IMG/VR virus record: IMGVR_UViG_3300025132_000284
Location: 1 to 24,475 of that record
Origin: a virus
Length of the DNA stretch: 24,475 nucleotides
Direction: 5' to 3' (one strand)
Shown piece by piece: positions 17,995-24,475 of the stretch. Below the pieces are notes generated by a model. The model was not told the origin of the DNA and made no database searches. It saw only the letters and a program-made list of their open reading frames with translations. A program made the position numbers and the translations under genes. Numbering within the stretch: the stretch's first letter is position 1; each line of letters starts with the position of its first letter.

Positions 17995-20900
17995 TTAGGT
18001 TTTAGACTCGCCAGGTTTCCACCCTTTTTTCGGTTTAGTTTTTGATAAATCATAACCACTTCCATCCGCCTTGACCCATGCCTGCCAAATTCGCGGCGAT
18101 TTTGAATGCGGACCAGTATAATCGCAATTCTTTTTCTTAAGATTTGCCAGTGCTCTTTTGAAGCCGGCGCGCGCTGTTTGGTTTTTCTTTGCGACCCTTA
18201 CGTGATAATGGTTTTGGTGATTTTTTGCCATTGGGAACATATTGTATATAGCTCTTCCTATGGCGCCTTTTAGGCCCTCATCTTCCAATTGTTTAAAAAT
18301 TTGTCTAAATGCTGGGTCGGGCTCTTTCATCCATATTTTAGGATTGTCATAATCTTGAGTTTGGATTTGTTTTATGCGGACCTTAAGCCACTTCCTAAAA
18401 GAAGACCCGGGCTTACCCCCCCCAGCTCCGTTCGGCTCCCCAAAAAGAATTTTGCTGTTTTTAAACTTGCCCCCCATTGCAAGAGTTAGCAAGCCCATAA
18501 CAATTGTCTTGTCATAGTCAACAACAAGACCATTATACTTTGCGGCTTTCTCGGGACTTTCAAAATGCTGAAGATGACCTCCTTTTGTTGTTGTTCCTCG
18601 GCCGCTGAGAACCCGGTAGTTGTTCTTTGCATTGGAGGCTTGTGTGGAATATTTATACCATGTCGGTAAATTTAAATCAAAATCAGCTCCCTCTCTATGG
18701 GAAACATGACCCCTAACCATGTCAATAGCATTTGCCCATTCTGGAGAAACATCATGTATGATCCATTGTATGCCACTTCTACCATCTTTCATAGTGGCAT
18801 ATGCGTAGCCATATTTACTAGGCTTCTCTGCTCTACCCCAAATTGGATTTTCTAAAACTTTATCGATCCACGTAGCAACCTGATTGTTGCCCCATTGATA
18901 GCCTTTATTCCAAGAACTTTGCGCTGTATAGTTTTTCTTCTTGACGTGTGCTTTTATATCAAGAAGCCCAAGTGGGTTTTTTCCACATTCGACGGTACCA
19001 GGGGGTACAAGTTTTGCATTTGTTGTTTTTTTACCCTTTGCACTATCTTTACATTGTTTCTCGCATGCCTTAAGCTGTCTTGGTTTGTTAGTTTTAGCTC
19101 TTTGGTTTTTCTTTTTTCCTTTCTCACACTTTACGTTAGGATCTTTTAGCCCGTCTTTGTCTGGTAGTTTTTCACCTTTATGGTTGTATGCATTTCCTTC
19201 CTCATCATACGCAACGGGAACTTTTGCTGGACTGACTGTAACCTTCTTTACCTTAAGTGGGAACTCGCCTTCTTTTATGCCGGGAGAAGCTTTTGCTAAA
19301 AGTGACTTCGTTTTGAAGTAACTATCGAGAGGCTTGGTAGCGCTGCCTCCTGTGTTTAAATTTAAATATATTCCCTCAAACTTAGTCTTTGCGCCGTTAA
19401 GGAGCGTAGTCTCTTTGCATCCATTAAACTTTTCGCCCCCATCGAATTTAGGAGGCCCGCAGCCTTCTTTTTTATCAAGCTTCGAAACACCCGAATCTGT
19501 AACAGTTTCCTTATCCGTACTTCTGCTAGTATAAATATGAAATTCAAAATCTTCCCCAGCTTTCCAACTGCCCTTATTAGCACCGTAAACCGTGCCAAGG
19601 ATTGAGTTGACACCACTCGCATAAGATGCGTTCAACATATCTATTCTTTTAAGCTTTGTGCTTCCAACTGTTGGGCTATTCATTTTTTTCATAAGACCAG
19701 CTAAAGAAGTATATCCTTGCTTAAAGGCCTTGATGTTTACAAATTGAGGATCTGCAGTTGCGCCGAGGCCTTTTTTGGAATCCTTTTCTTTTATTATTCC
19801 AAGCACTTCATTGTGAAAATTAACAAATGAGCTTTCACTATTACCAAAAGTAGCGTCTTCAATATTTGTTTTATCAGCAACGTTTAGCTGGGTTGTTACA
19901 TATATAATATTCCTTCCCTGCTTGTCGACCATTTCGTGAAGTTGATTTTGAATGGCCTTCCTAAAGCCATGCCCAACCCACAAAGTAGGCAAAGGGCCGT
20001 TCCCGCTCGCACCATGAAGAAAATATATCAACTCATAAGGCTTTGACAAATCTACCCCTTGCGGTGCAACAATTGCTGTTTTACCTTTGAGTGCTTTTGT
20101 TTCTGCTGAATTATAGAGCATTGTGCGCCCTTTGAAATCCTCAAATCGAGACTCATCAGATTTAACGATGTCTCCACTCTTATCTGCAACTTTTATAACT
20201 TTTCCAGGAGTTTTCCCCACTTGAGTTGCTGCCGCGGCAGTTGGGGTGTTCGGCTCCTCAAGCCACGAAACCCAATCAAAATTTACAGAAGATTCAACAC
20301 CTCTAAAAATAAAATTAACCCAGCGGCCGGAGAGTCTTAATGTTTTTGAGCTATTACCATTGACAAAGCTTTCTCCATTTTTTGTTTTCTCCTCTAAGGT
20401 TTGAGTAAACATATCCTCATCTTCGGGCTTGATATCGGGGCCGGCTGTTTCGCCTGATTTTTTATATTTTAAAGCATTGGCATAAAATATTTGCAACTCG
20501 TTCCTTGCGTATATTAATGGATTGTTTTCTTTCGCTGGTGGGACTCCATTCCACTTGGATGTCATCGCAGACGTCTGCCCTATGTAAGCAGCTACAGCTT
20601 TTTTAGTAATCGCTGGTGCGTCTTTTGATAAATGAAATTCAACTTCTACCTTGTTGGGGTCTACCGCAATTATAATATCCTTAATATCATTATCATGATG
20701 CTTGTTGGTATCAGTTGAGCTATAATCTCCATTCCATAGCTTGATACTTTTTAGATTTTTACCAAACTTTTTTAAAAGCTTCATTCTAGCTAAGTTGGAA
20801 ATCGCAATGGAGCCGCGGCGGTCACCAACAAGTGTTATGTGCTTAAGCATCTTTTTATCAACACTGAGCTTCTCACTTAATACTTTTTCTATATTACCAA

Positions 20901-22116
20901 TAAATTTAGAAATATTTCCATACACCCTTCTGTCGGTGGCGCTGTTTATTTCAGCAAACAATGGGTGCCGGTCAAACACATTTTTGCCGTCCCATCCCCA
21001 CACCATCTGTTGCCTGTCTCCATATCCAGTTAGGCTGTCGAGCTTACTATCTGCTCTAGGCTTGACTGTTCCATTATTTTCTTTGGACCATGGCATTTCT
21101 GCCATTACAAAAACTAAATTTCTGCGGGCATTGTCAAGTTGAGGGTTGGGCTTTGTCATTTGTGTTATTGTTTTTCCGATCTCATTCCACTCACTTGCAT
21201 CATTTGCAAATTTTCCAACATCATGAAAAAAATAAATAACTTCTAGATGATTTGTTGGCCGAACCCCCACGGGCATATATATTAATGTATTTCGGCCTTC
21301 GCCATCAATCATCTTCTCATTATCTTTTGGTCCGTTACCCTCTAACTTGCCAATCCAAACTATTCCCTCAAAATTGCTATTTTTTGCGGGGTCGACTAGA
21401 GGCCCTAGCCAGCTTGAAGCGCCGTCATCAATAAGTTTTTTTTCTGCGTGGCCTGCATCTGTATTTAAAGGCAATGCAGAATCAAGGGCATGAACCTTTT
21501 TGTTTTTACCTTTACAATCTCCGCTAGCCCCCTGGCCAGTGTAAGTTTTCCTACAAGCATCAATACAGTCTTTAAGTTCTTGTGCTATATATCCAGTATC
21601 TTTGGGGTCCAGGGGGCCTGCAAAGTACATTCTAGTGATTGCACCCTTATTTGCCAATTCGACCTTTACAAGGTCTCCTGGCTGGGCCCCTTGGCGTTGT
21701 ACTAGGGTGTCTATTGCTTGTATATCTGGAAAGGCGTCAATTGCCAGCTTATCGGCCGCGGTGAGATTGCCCGTAATCTTGCTCGGTTTTTTGAGCATAA
21801 AATGAAGCTCTGGTATGTAAACTTTGTATGTGTTAAGTCCATATCTCTTAGAACCGCCCCGGGGTTCTGCCAAGGCAATCGCGCCATCTTGTGCTGTACA
21901 ATCAAGGTCAGTGTATTTATTATTAACCTTTAAGAGTACCCCAATCAAAGTTCCAGAAGTCTTAAACTTGTTTGGTGAAAATACCTTGTCTTTAATTCGA
22001 TTGATGATCGACTGTGGAGTTTCCGAATCTGAATCGATACTCTCCTGATCAATATCATCAACATTAAAGTCATTAAGATATCCTGGGGGCAAGTCTAGTA
22101 CGAGCGGTTTTCCCAT
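17995..22116 (-). CDS. Tail-tip protein: OB fold, two hydrolase-like domains and MepA-type murein endopeptidase
   Basis: I place the start at the ATG at 22116 (1373 aa). GGAG lies 9 bases upstream and the preceding stop is one base away; a GTG five codons earlier is also possible. Residues about 52-170 resemble the gp5 OB fold (YKVYIPELH, QPGDLVKVELANKG, MYFAGPLD). Residues about 270-505 and 660-875 each look like an alpha/beta hydrolase: VIYFFHDVGK then LVGDRRGS, and LIYFLHGASGNG then KQGYTSLAG. The serine nucleophile position is Arg in the first and unclear in the second. After a Lys/Cys-rich linker (about 995-1045), residues 1050-1330 form a penicillin-insensitive murein endopeptidase of family M74. 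It has SHREGADFD (H1140, D1147) and NHQNHYHVR (H1300, H1303, H1305), exactly the MepA spacing. It likely digests peptidoglycan during DNA entry, replacing the gp5 lysozyme. The peptidase call is strong, the hydrolase calls moderate. Confidence 0.88.
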   Translation of the reverse strand: MGKPLVLDLPPGYLNDFNVDDIDQESIDSDSETPQSIINRIKDKVFSPNKFKTSGTLIGVLLKVNNKYTDLDCTAQDGAIALAEPRGGSKRYGLNTYKVYIPELHFMLKKPSKITGNLTAADKLAIDAFPDIQAIDTLVQRQGAQPGDLVKVELANKGAITRMYFAGPLDPKDTGYIAQELKDCIDACRKTYTGQGASGDCKGKNKKVHALDSALPLNTDAGHAEKKLIDDGASSWLGPLVDPAKNSNFEGIVWIGKLEGNGPKDNEKMIDGEGRNTLIYMPVGVRPTNHLEVIYFFHDVGKFANDASEWNEIGKTITQMTKPNPQLDNARRNLVFVMAEMPWSKENNGTVKPRADSKLDSLTGYGDRQQMVWGWDGKNVFDRHPLFAEINSATDRRVYGNISKFIGNIEKVLSEKLSVDKKMLKHITLVGDRRGSIAISNLARMKLLKKFGKNLKSIKLWNGDYSSTDTNKHHDNDIKDIIIAVDPNKVEVEFHLSKDAPAITKKAVAAYIGQTSAMTSKWNGVPPAKENNPLIYARNELQIFYANALKYKKSGETAGPDIKPEDEDMFTQTLEEKTKNGESFVNGNSSKTLRLSGRWVNFIFRGVESSVNFDWVSWLEEPNTPTAAAATQVGKTPGKVIKVADKSGDIVKSDESRFEDFKGRTMLYNSAETKALKGKTAIVAPQGVDLSKPYELIYFLHGASGNGPLPTLWVGHGFRKAIQNQLHEMVDKQGRNIIYVTTQLNVADKTNIEDATFGNSESSFVNFHNEVLGIIKEKDSKKGLGATADPQFVNIKAFKQGYTSLAGLMKKMNSPTVGSTKLKRIDMLNASYASGVNSILGTVYGANKGSWKAGEDFEFHIYTSRSTDKETVTDSGVSKLDKKEGCGPPKFDGGEKFNGCKETTLLNGAKTKFEGIYLNLNTGGSATKPLDSYFKTKSLLAKASPGIKEGEFPLKVKKVTVSPAKVPVAYDEEGNAYNHKGEKLPDKDGLKDPNVKCEKGKKKNQRAKTNKPRQLKACEKQCKDSAKGKKTTNAKLVPPGTVECGKNPLGLLDIKAHVKKKNYTAQSSWNKGYQWGNNQVATWIDKVLENPIWGRAEKPSKYGYAYATMKDGRSGIQWIIHDVSPEWANAIDMVRGHVSHREGADFDLNLPTWYKYSTQASNAKNNYRVLSGRGTTTKGGHLQHFESPEKAAKYNGLVVDYDKTIVMGLLTLAMGGKFKNSKILFGEPNGAGGGKPGSSFRKWLKVRIKQIQTQDYDNPKIWMKEPDPAFRQIFKQLEDEGLKGAIGRAIYNMFPMAKNHQNHYHVRVAKKNQTARAGFKRALANLKKKNCDYTGPHSKSPRIWQAWVKADGSGYDLSKTKPKKGWKPGESKT

Positions 22117-22117
22117 A

Positions 22118-22423
22118 CTACTTGTCTCCACCCTGAATCAAATCAAAAAGCTGCTCTTTGTCTTCATCGTTTAGTTCGATTGAGCCGTCTTGTCTTTTAT
22201 TTAAAATAGCAGTGATTTTGACAAGTTGCTCGTTCGAACGCTGGAGGGTTTCAACATATTTAGATGCGATAAGACCTAATTGCTTGTGATTTTCTAAATC
22301 CGACGCCTTCTTCATTTCCAAAAGAAGGTCAGTTAGTAACGTATTGGTTACAGCTCGATCGTTTCGAATATTGTTTATTGATTCTTCAATATAGTCATTA
22401 ATATCTTCTACTCTTCGTCCCAT
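22118..22423 (-). CDS. Small helical phage protein; possible small terminase subunit
   Basis: This 101-aa protein is almost wholly helical and charged. A first helix (VEDINDYIEESINNIRNDRAV) is followed by a central pair ending in YVETLQRSNEQLVKITAIL, then an acidic C-terminus (ELNDEDKEQLFDLIQ). The helical pattern, with a central stretch ending in an N-x-x-L-x-K-like motif, resembles T4-like gp16 small terminase proteins, which recognise DNA for packaging. The protein is shorter than T4 gp16 (164 aa) and I cannot align it with confidence. A late-transcription co-activator of gp33 type is an alternative given the adjacent sigma gene. It overlaps the sigma gene by 16 bases and its stop lies one base before the next ATG, so it is translationally coupled on both sides. 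Confidence 0.8.
   Translation of the reverse strand: MGRRVEDINDYIEESINNIRNDRAVTNTLLTDLLLEMKKASDLENHKQLGLIASKYVETLQRSNEQLVKITAILNKRQDGSIELNDEDKEQLFDLIQGGDK
22126..22129 (-). promoter_or_regulatory. Ribosome binding site that decides the tail-tip protein start
   Basis: GGAG on the minus strand lies 9 bases before the ATG at 22116. It overlaps the alternative upstream GTG (22131-22129), which has no comparable site, so the ATG is preferred. Confidence 0.6.
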
Positions 22424-23097
22424 TTCTTTTTAAAATCCCTATACTTAACTCTTAGCTTGTTCAAGGAACTTACGACTTGTTTAGTATTTAAGCCGGTGAT
22501 TTCCCGTATGTATAGGTAAATAGCTTTCTTATTAAAAATTTCTATATTTTCAGACTCTTCGAAAAGAATCTTGACCGCTTGAATAACTTTTTTATCGTTT
22601 GCTCTGACAGCTGCACCTTCCCACAAGACAACGTTATCCCTAAAGCGATACCAAAATTCTTTTTTGATCGCCTCCTGCATTGACGTATTATAAATGACCA
22701 ATGGGTGGCTGTTGTTGATATCATCCCCATCGTTAATACAATAGTCCTCAATAAGCACTTCTCGCCTATATCTCTGGCTTGTTTTCTTAACTTTGTGGAT
22801 GAACCAATTTTTTGTGATCACACTAAAGTAAGAAAAAGCTTTTGAACCTTTGTTTGGGTCATACTTATCTAATATTGTGATAAGCCAGTTTTTACAATCT
22901 TCTTTTAAATAATCCACATTTGGTAGTGTGGTAAATTTATAAGTGTAGACAATCTTATCAACCATCTCATCGAACGCAGGCCCTATTAAGGATGCATATA
23001 ATTCATTTCTTATTTTAGGATCATTAGTGTTGCAATATTGTACAATTGCATCTTCGTGTACTTTTGTGAAGTACATGTTTTTTCTTTTACGGGCCAT
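22408..23097 (-). CDS. 55: gp55-like late-transcription sigma factor
   Basis: The 229-aa protein resembles the minimal sigma factors of T4-like phages, which direct host RNA polymerase to TATAAATA late promoters. Residues about 70-108 (WLITILDKYDPNKGSKAFSY, then FSVITKNWFIHKVKK) match sigma region 2 in layout: an FDP/YDP turn, an aromatic Y-F core and a basic helix contacting the -10 element. A C-terminal helix-turn-helix-like segment (IYLYIREITGLNTKQVVSSL, about residues 193-212) is typical of the marine T4-like branch. The C-terminus ends in KKKWDEE and shows no clear SLDDFL-type clamp-binding tail like that of T4 gp55. A small ECF-like sigma is the only alternative. It follows the membrane-protein gene by three bases and overlaps the next gene by 16. 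A matching late promoter occurs upstream of gp25. Confidence 0.75.
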   Translation of the reverse strand: MARKRKNMYFTKVHEDAIVQYCNTNDPKIRNELYASLIGPAFDEMVDKIVYTYKFTTLPNVDYLKEDCKNWLITILDKYDPNKGSKAFSYFSVITKNWFIHKVKKTSQRYRREVLIEDYCINDGDDINNSHPLVIYNTSMQEAIKKEFWYRFRDNVVLWEGAAVRANDKKVIQAVKILFEESENIEIFNKKAIYLYIREITGLNTKQVVSSLNKLRVKYRDFKKKWDEE

Positions 23098-23100
23098 GTT

Positions 23101-23400
23101 TTAAATATCTTCCTCATCGTACTCTTCTTGCTCGCTGTAATTAACATCGTAGGTGGCTCTAAAATTTTTAGCCGTTTCAGAAAGGGCTTTTGCGTGTCTT
23201 AGCAAATTTTCTAAAGTAGTATCTCCAAAAAATCTCTCTAAGTTGTACACAATATCAACGTGCTCTTCATACTCCTCCAAGCTCACAAACAGGCCCTCAA
23301 TTTCATCTGATATATTAAGAAAGCGCCGAAGCAGCTGCACTATATACCAAACAAAAAGCACATTTAATATAACTGATATGGTTAGAAGTATTTCAATCAT
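23101..23400 (-). CDS. Small single-pass membrane protein (99 aa)
   Basis: Residues 3-25 form one hydrophobic helix (IEILLTISVILNVLFVWYIV). A soluble helical domain follows with LEEYEEHVDIVYNLERFFGD and TLENLLRHAKALSETAKNF, then a very acidic tail. The pattern of an N-terminal anchor followed by a segment ending in FxGDxTLxxLLxHxK is one I associate with conserved hypothetical proteins in T4-like phages. No function is known to me. The protein probably sits in the inner membrane with its C-terminus in the cytoplasm. Its ATG overlaps the stop of the zinc-ribbon gene (ATGA), so the two are likely translated together. Confidence 0.8.
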   Translation of the reverse strand: MIEILLTISVILNVLFVWYIVQLLRRFLNISDEIEGLFVSLEEYEEHVDIVYNLERFFGDTTLENLLRHAKALSETAKNFRATYDVNYSEQEEYDEEDI

Positions 23401-23648
23401 CTTTTGTTGTTTAGATCCTCTTTTTGCCGATCAAGCTCTTTCTTGGAATTTTTTATAAATTCCTCAACGTGCGACCCAACTTTTTCTCTCTTTACCTCGG
23501 TTTGTTTTGATAAATTAGAGAACATGCTCGGTTTCCTATAGACATTTTGTGATTCGCACAATTTACATTCTTCAACTGTTTCGGTCATGCCATGATTTTC
23601 TTTCCATTCTTCTTCACAGTCATCACATGCATAAACATAAATTGGCAT
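23397..23648 (-). CDS. FmdB-type zinc-ribbon protein (83 aa)
   Basis: The protein begins MPIYVYACDDCEEEW, the classic start of the FmdB/CxxC-CxxC-SSSS family, and has paired cysteines C8-x2-C11 and C28-x2-C31 that would bind one zinc. Residues 20-27 hold the usual Met-Thr-Glu stretch. The C-terminal half is charged and helical (VEEFIKNSKKELDRQKEDL) without the serine-rich tail of bacterial members. Family members are called putative regulators, but no molecular role is established. T4-like phages often carry one near late genes. It lies two bases after the 77-aa gene and overlaps the membrane-protein gene by four bases. Confidence 0.85.
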   Translation of the reverse strand: MPIYVYACDDCEEEWKENHGMTETVEECKLCESQNVYRKPSMFSNLSKQTEVKREKVGSHVEEFIKNSKKELDRQKEDLNNKR

Positions 23649-23650
23649 AA

Positions 23651-23884
23651 TTATGCTTGACCGTCTGTTGTTTCTGTGTCTGTTGATTGTTTTAGGCTCT
23701 CTTCAAATTCATCATTAAATTTAACAATGGGTGGGTTAACAACAACCAGCCCTTGGGGTGTGTCTTGAATTTTAAAACCACTTAATACTGGAACAATATC
23801 AGATTGCTCCATAAGGCTTTTTTGGAGTGCCATCATAACTGCTCCGACTGCTTGGTCGGACATTCGCATTTCTTTCAATTTCAT
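23651..23884 (-). CDS. Conserved small phage protein (77 aa), function unknown
   Basis: The N-terminal half is a helix (MSDQAVGAVMMALQKSLMEQ), followed by a short beta segment (IVPVLSGFKIQDTPQGLVVV) with NPPIVKF, and a polar, acidic C-terminus. I recall very similar short proteins in T4-like marine phages but know no function. AAGGAGA lies 6 bases before the ATG, one of the two strongest ribosome sites in the window. It is the first gene of the tightly packed run that leads through the sigma factor to the tail-tip gene, after a 78-base gap. Confidence 0.78.
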   Translation of the reverse strand: MKLKEMRMSDQAVGAVMMALQKSLMEQSDIVPVLSGFKIQDTPQGLVVVNPPIVKFNDEFEESLKQSTDTETTDGQA

Positions 23885-23962
23885 TTGATTTCTCCTTTTT
23901 TGTTGCGAGACTTGATTTTAACATGCTTATTTTTATTTTTTAAGTAATGCTGCTATTTTTAT
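23885..23962 (-). promoter_or_regulatory. AT-rich intergenic gap with a direct repeat; possible promoter region
   Basis: This is one of two sizeable gaps in the window. On the minus strand it holds two copies of AAATAAAAATA followed by GCA (plus-strand 23951-23964, which runs two bases into the oxygenase stop, and 23924-23940) about 27 bases apart, and then the strong AAGGAGA site of the 77-aa gene (23891-23897). I find no TATAAATA and no convincing terminator hairpin. A promoter for the small-gene run is plausible from position only. Confidence 0.3.
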
Positions 23963-24475
23963 TTAATACTCTGTCTCTAGAGAGTTGGAATTTCCAGATC
24001 TATACTTTTGACCCTCAATCTTATAGATATCGGGGGGCACATTTTTAAATTTATCGGAGTGATATTCTTCATAAAAATTGCCGCACTCTGAGGGCGTATA
24101 TGTAAAAAATACTATAGTTCTAGATAAGTTTGAATTGTTTCCATAGGATGCATGTGGAACATAACTATCAAACAATATGACATCTCCAGCATTCGTTGGG
24201 CACGCCTCTAAGTATATGTTTTCATTAAGATCTTGAAAGTTTTCTGTCAACATGTGGCTTGTCTTTTTACCAAAAAATATACAACCATTTTCCTCGTTAG
24301 TGTCACAAAGCGGAATAGCAACTGAGACATGTCGATTACAATAATTACCCCAACTAGCAGCTATATCTTGGTGTGGCAAAAAGCCTTCCCCGCCGGGATA
24401 TTTAAAGTTAATTTTATCTTTAAACAGAACAGGAGTATCGCGCAACTTTTCTTGAACGAGAGATAAAAGTTTTGC
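23963..24475 (-). CDS. PhyH-type 2-oxoglutarate/Fe(II) dioxygenase, N-terminus beyond window
   Basis: The 171 visible residues are the C-terminal part of a phytanoyl-CoA-dioxygenase-like enzyme. The iron site is present: H35 and D37 in LPHQD, and the distal histidine in DSYVPHAS at residue 108. The 2-oxoglutarate-binding arginine is probably R119 in NLSRTIVFF. The segment before the iron site (VLFKDKINFKYPGGEGFLPHQD) and the NGCIFFGKKTSH stretch are typical of PhyH proteins that hydroxylate small molecules. A TTG at 24445 could be taken as a start, but the frame continues upstream with PhyH-like sequence to the window edge, so the gene is cut there. Phage PhyH genes are common in marine viruses; the substrate cannot be told from sequence. 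Confidence 0.85.
   Translation of the reverse strand, partial: AKLLSLVQEKLRDTPVLFKDKINFKYPGGEGFLPHQDIAASWGNYCNRHVSVAIPLCDTNEENGCIFFGKKTSHMLTENFQDLNENIYLEACPTNAGDVILFDSYVPHASYGNNSNLSRTIVFFTYTPSECGNFYEEYHSDKFKNVPPDIYKIEGQKYRSGNSNSLETEY

Noticed and set aside
21200-21240. FFHDVGK in the tail-tip protein as an HD-phosphohydrolase motif
   Set aside because: No upstream His or downstream Asp of the HD family is arranged correctly, and the position fits the oxyanion region of an alpha/beta-hydrolase-like domain.
22129-22131. GTG as start codon of the tail-tip protein
   Set aside because: A GGAG 9 bases before the ATG at 22116, plus the one-base junction with the upstream stop, favour the ATG. The GTG lacks such a site.
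24443-24445. TTG as start codon of the dioxygenase
   Set aside because: PhyH-like sequence continues in frame upstream to the window edge, and no ribosome site precedes the TTG.
1-24475. tRNA genes, CRISPR arrays, insertion sequences, integrase or attachment sites
   Set aside because: Coding density leaves only gaps of up to 78 bases, and none shows a cloverleaf, regular repeats or inverted-repeat ends.

Overview
The window looks like part of the late (virion) module of a T4-like contractile-tailed phage, probably an uncultured aquatic or marine myovirus. Every convincing gene lies on the minus strand and reads from about 24475 down to 1. The evidence is a gp25-like and a gp6-like baseplate wedge protein side by side, a gp55-like late sigma factor, a gp5-like OB-fold tail-tip protein carrying a cell-wall peptidase, several very large structural proteins, and a T4-type late promoter sequence. 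The peptidase belongs to a family that cuts meso-diaminopimelate cross-links, which suggests a Gram-negative host. I see no photosynthesis genes, tRNAs, integrase, insertion sequences or CRISPR arrays.

In transcription order the first block (24475-22118) holds small and regulatory genes. These are a phytanoyl-CoA-dioxygenase-like oxygenase cut by the window edge, a conserved 77-aa protein, an FmdB-type zinc ribbon, a small single-pass membrane protein, the gp55-like sigma factor, and a 101-aa helical protein that could be a small terminase subunit. From the 77-aa gene onward they are packed with gaps of a few bases or with overlaps, so they are probably cotranscribed.

The second block (22116-9820) holds the tail-tip genes. 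A 1373-aa protein joins an OB-fold domain, two alpha/beta-hydrolase-like domains that both lack a clear nucleophilic serine, and a C-terminal MepA-type (M74) endopeptidase with all five metal and catalytic residues. It is followed by a 335-aa virion protein and then a 2364-aa protein of unknown fold that occupies 7.1 kb and contains one HEFGH motif.

The third block (9802-1) begins with a TATAAATA late-promoter sequence and encodes gp25, gp6, a 620-aa DNRLRE-like structural protein, and a giant protein. I read the giant frame codon by codon and it stays open for 1880 codons to the window edge. It carries three LamG/concanavalin-A-like domains and a segment resembling the P2 I / T4 gp7 wedge protein. 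If so, the block encodes a complete W-J-I baseplate wedge set with receptor-binding-like domains attached.

The likely scheme is that the sigma factor drives late promoters such as the one before gp25, the wedge proteins build the baseplate, the LamG and DNRLRE proteins decorate it and may contact the host surface, and the tail-tip peptidase opens the cell wall. The least explained items are the 2364-aa protein and the paired hydrolase-like domains. Coding density is very high. The longest stretches without a gene are about 78 bases.
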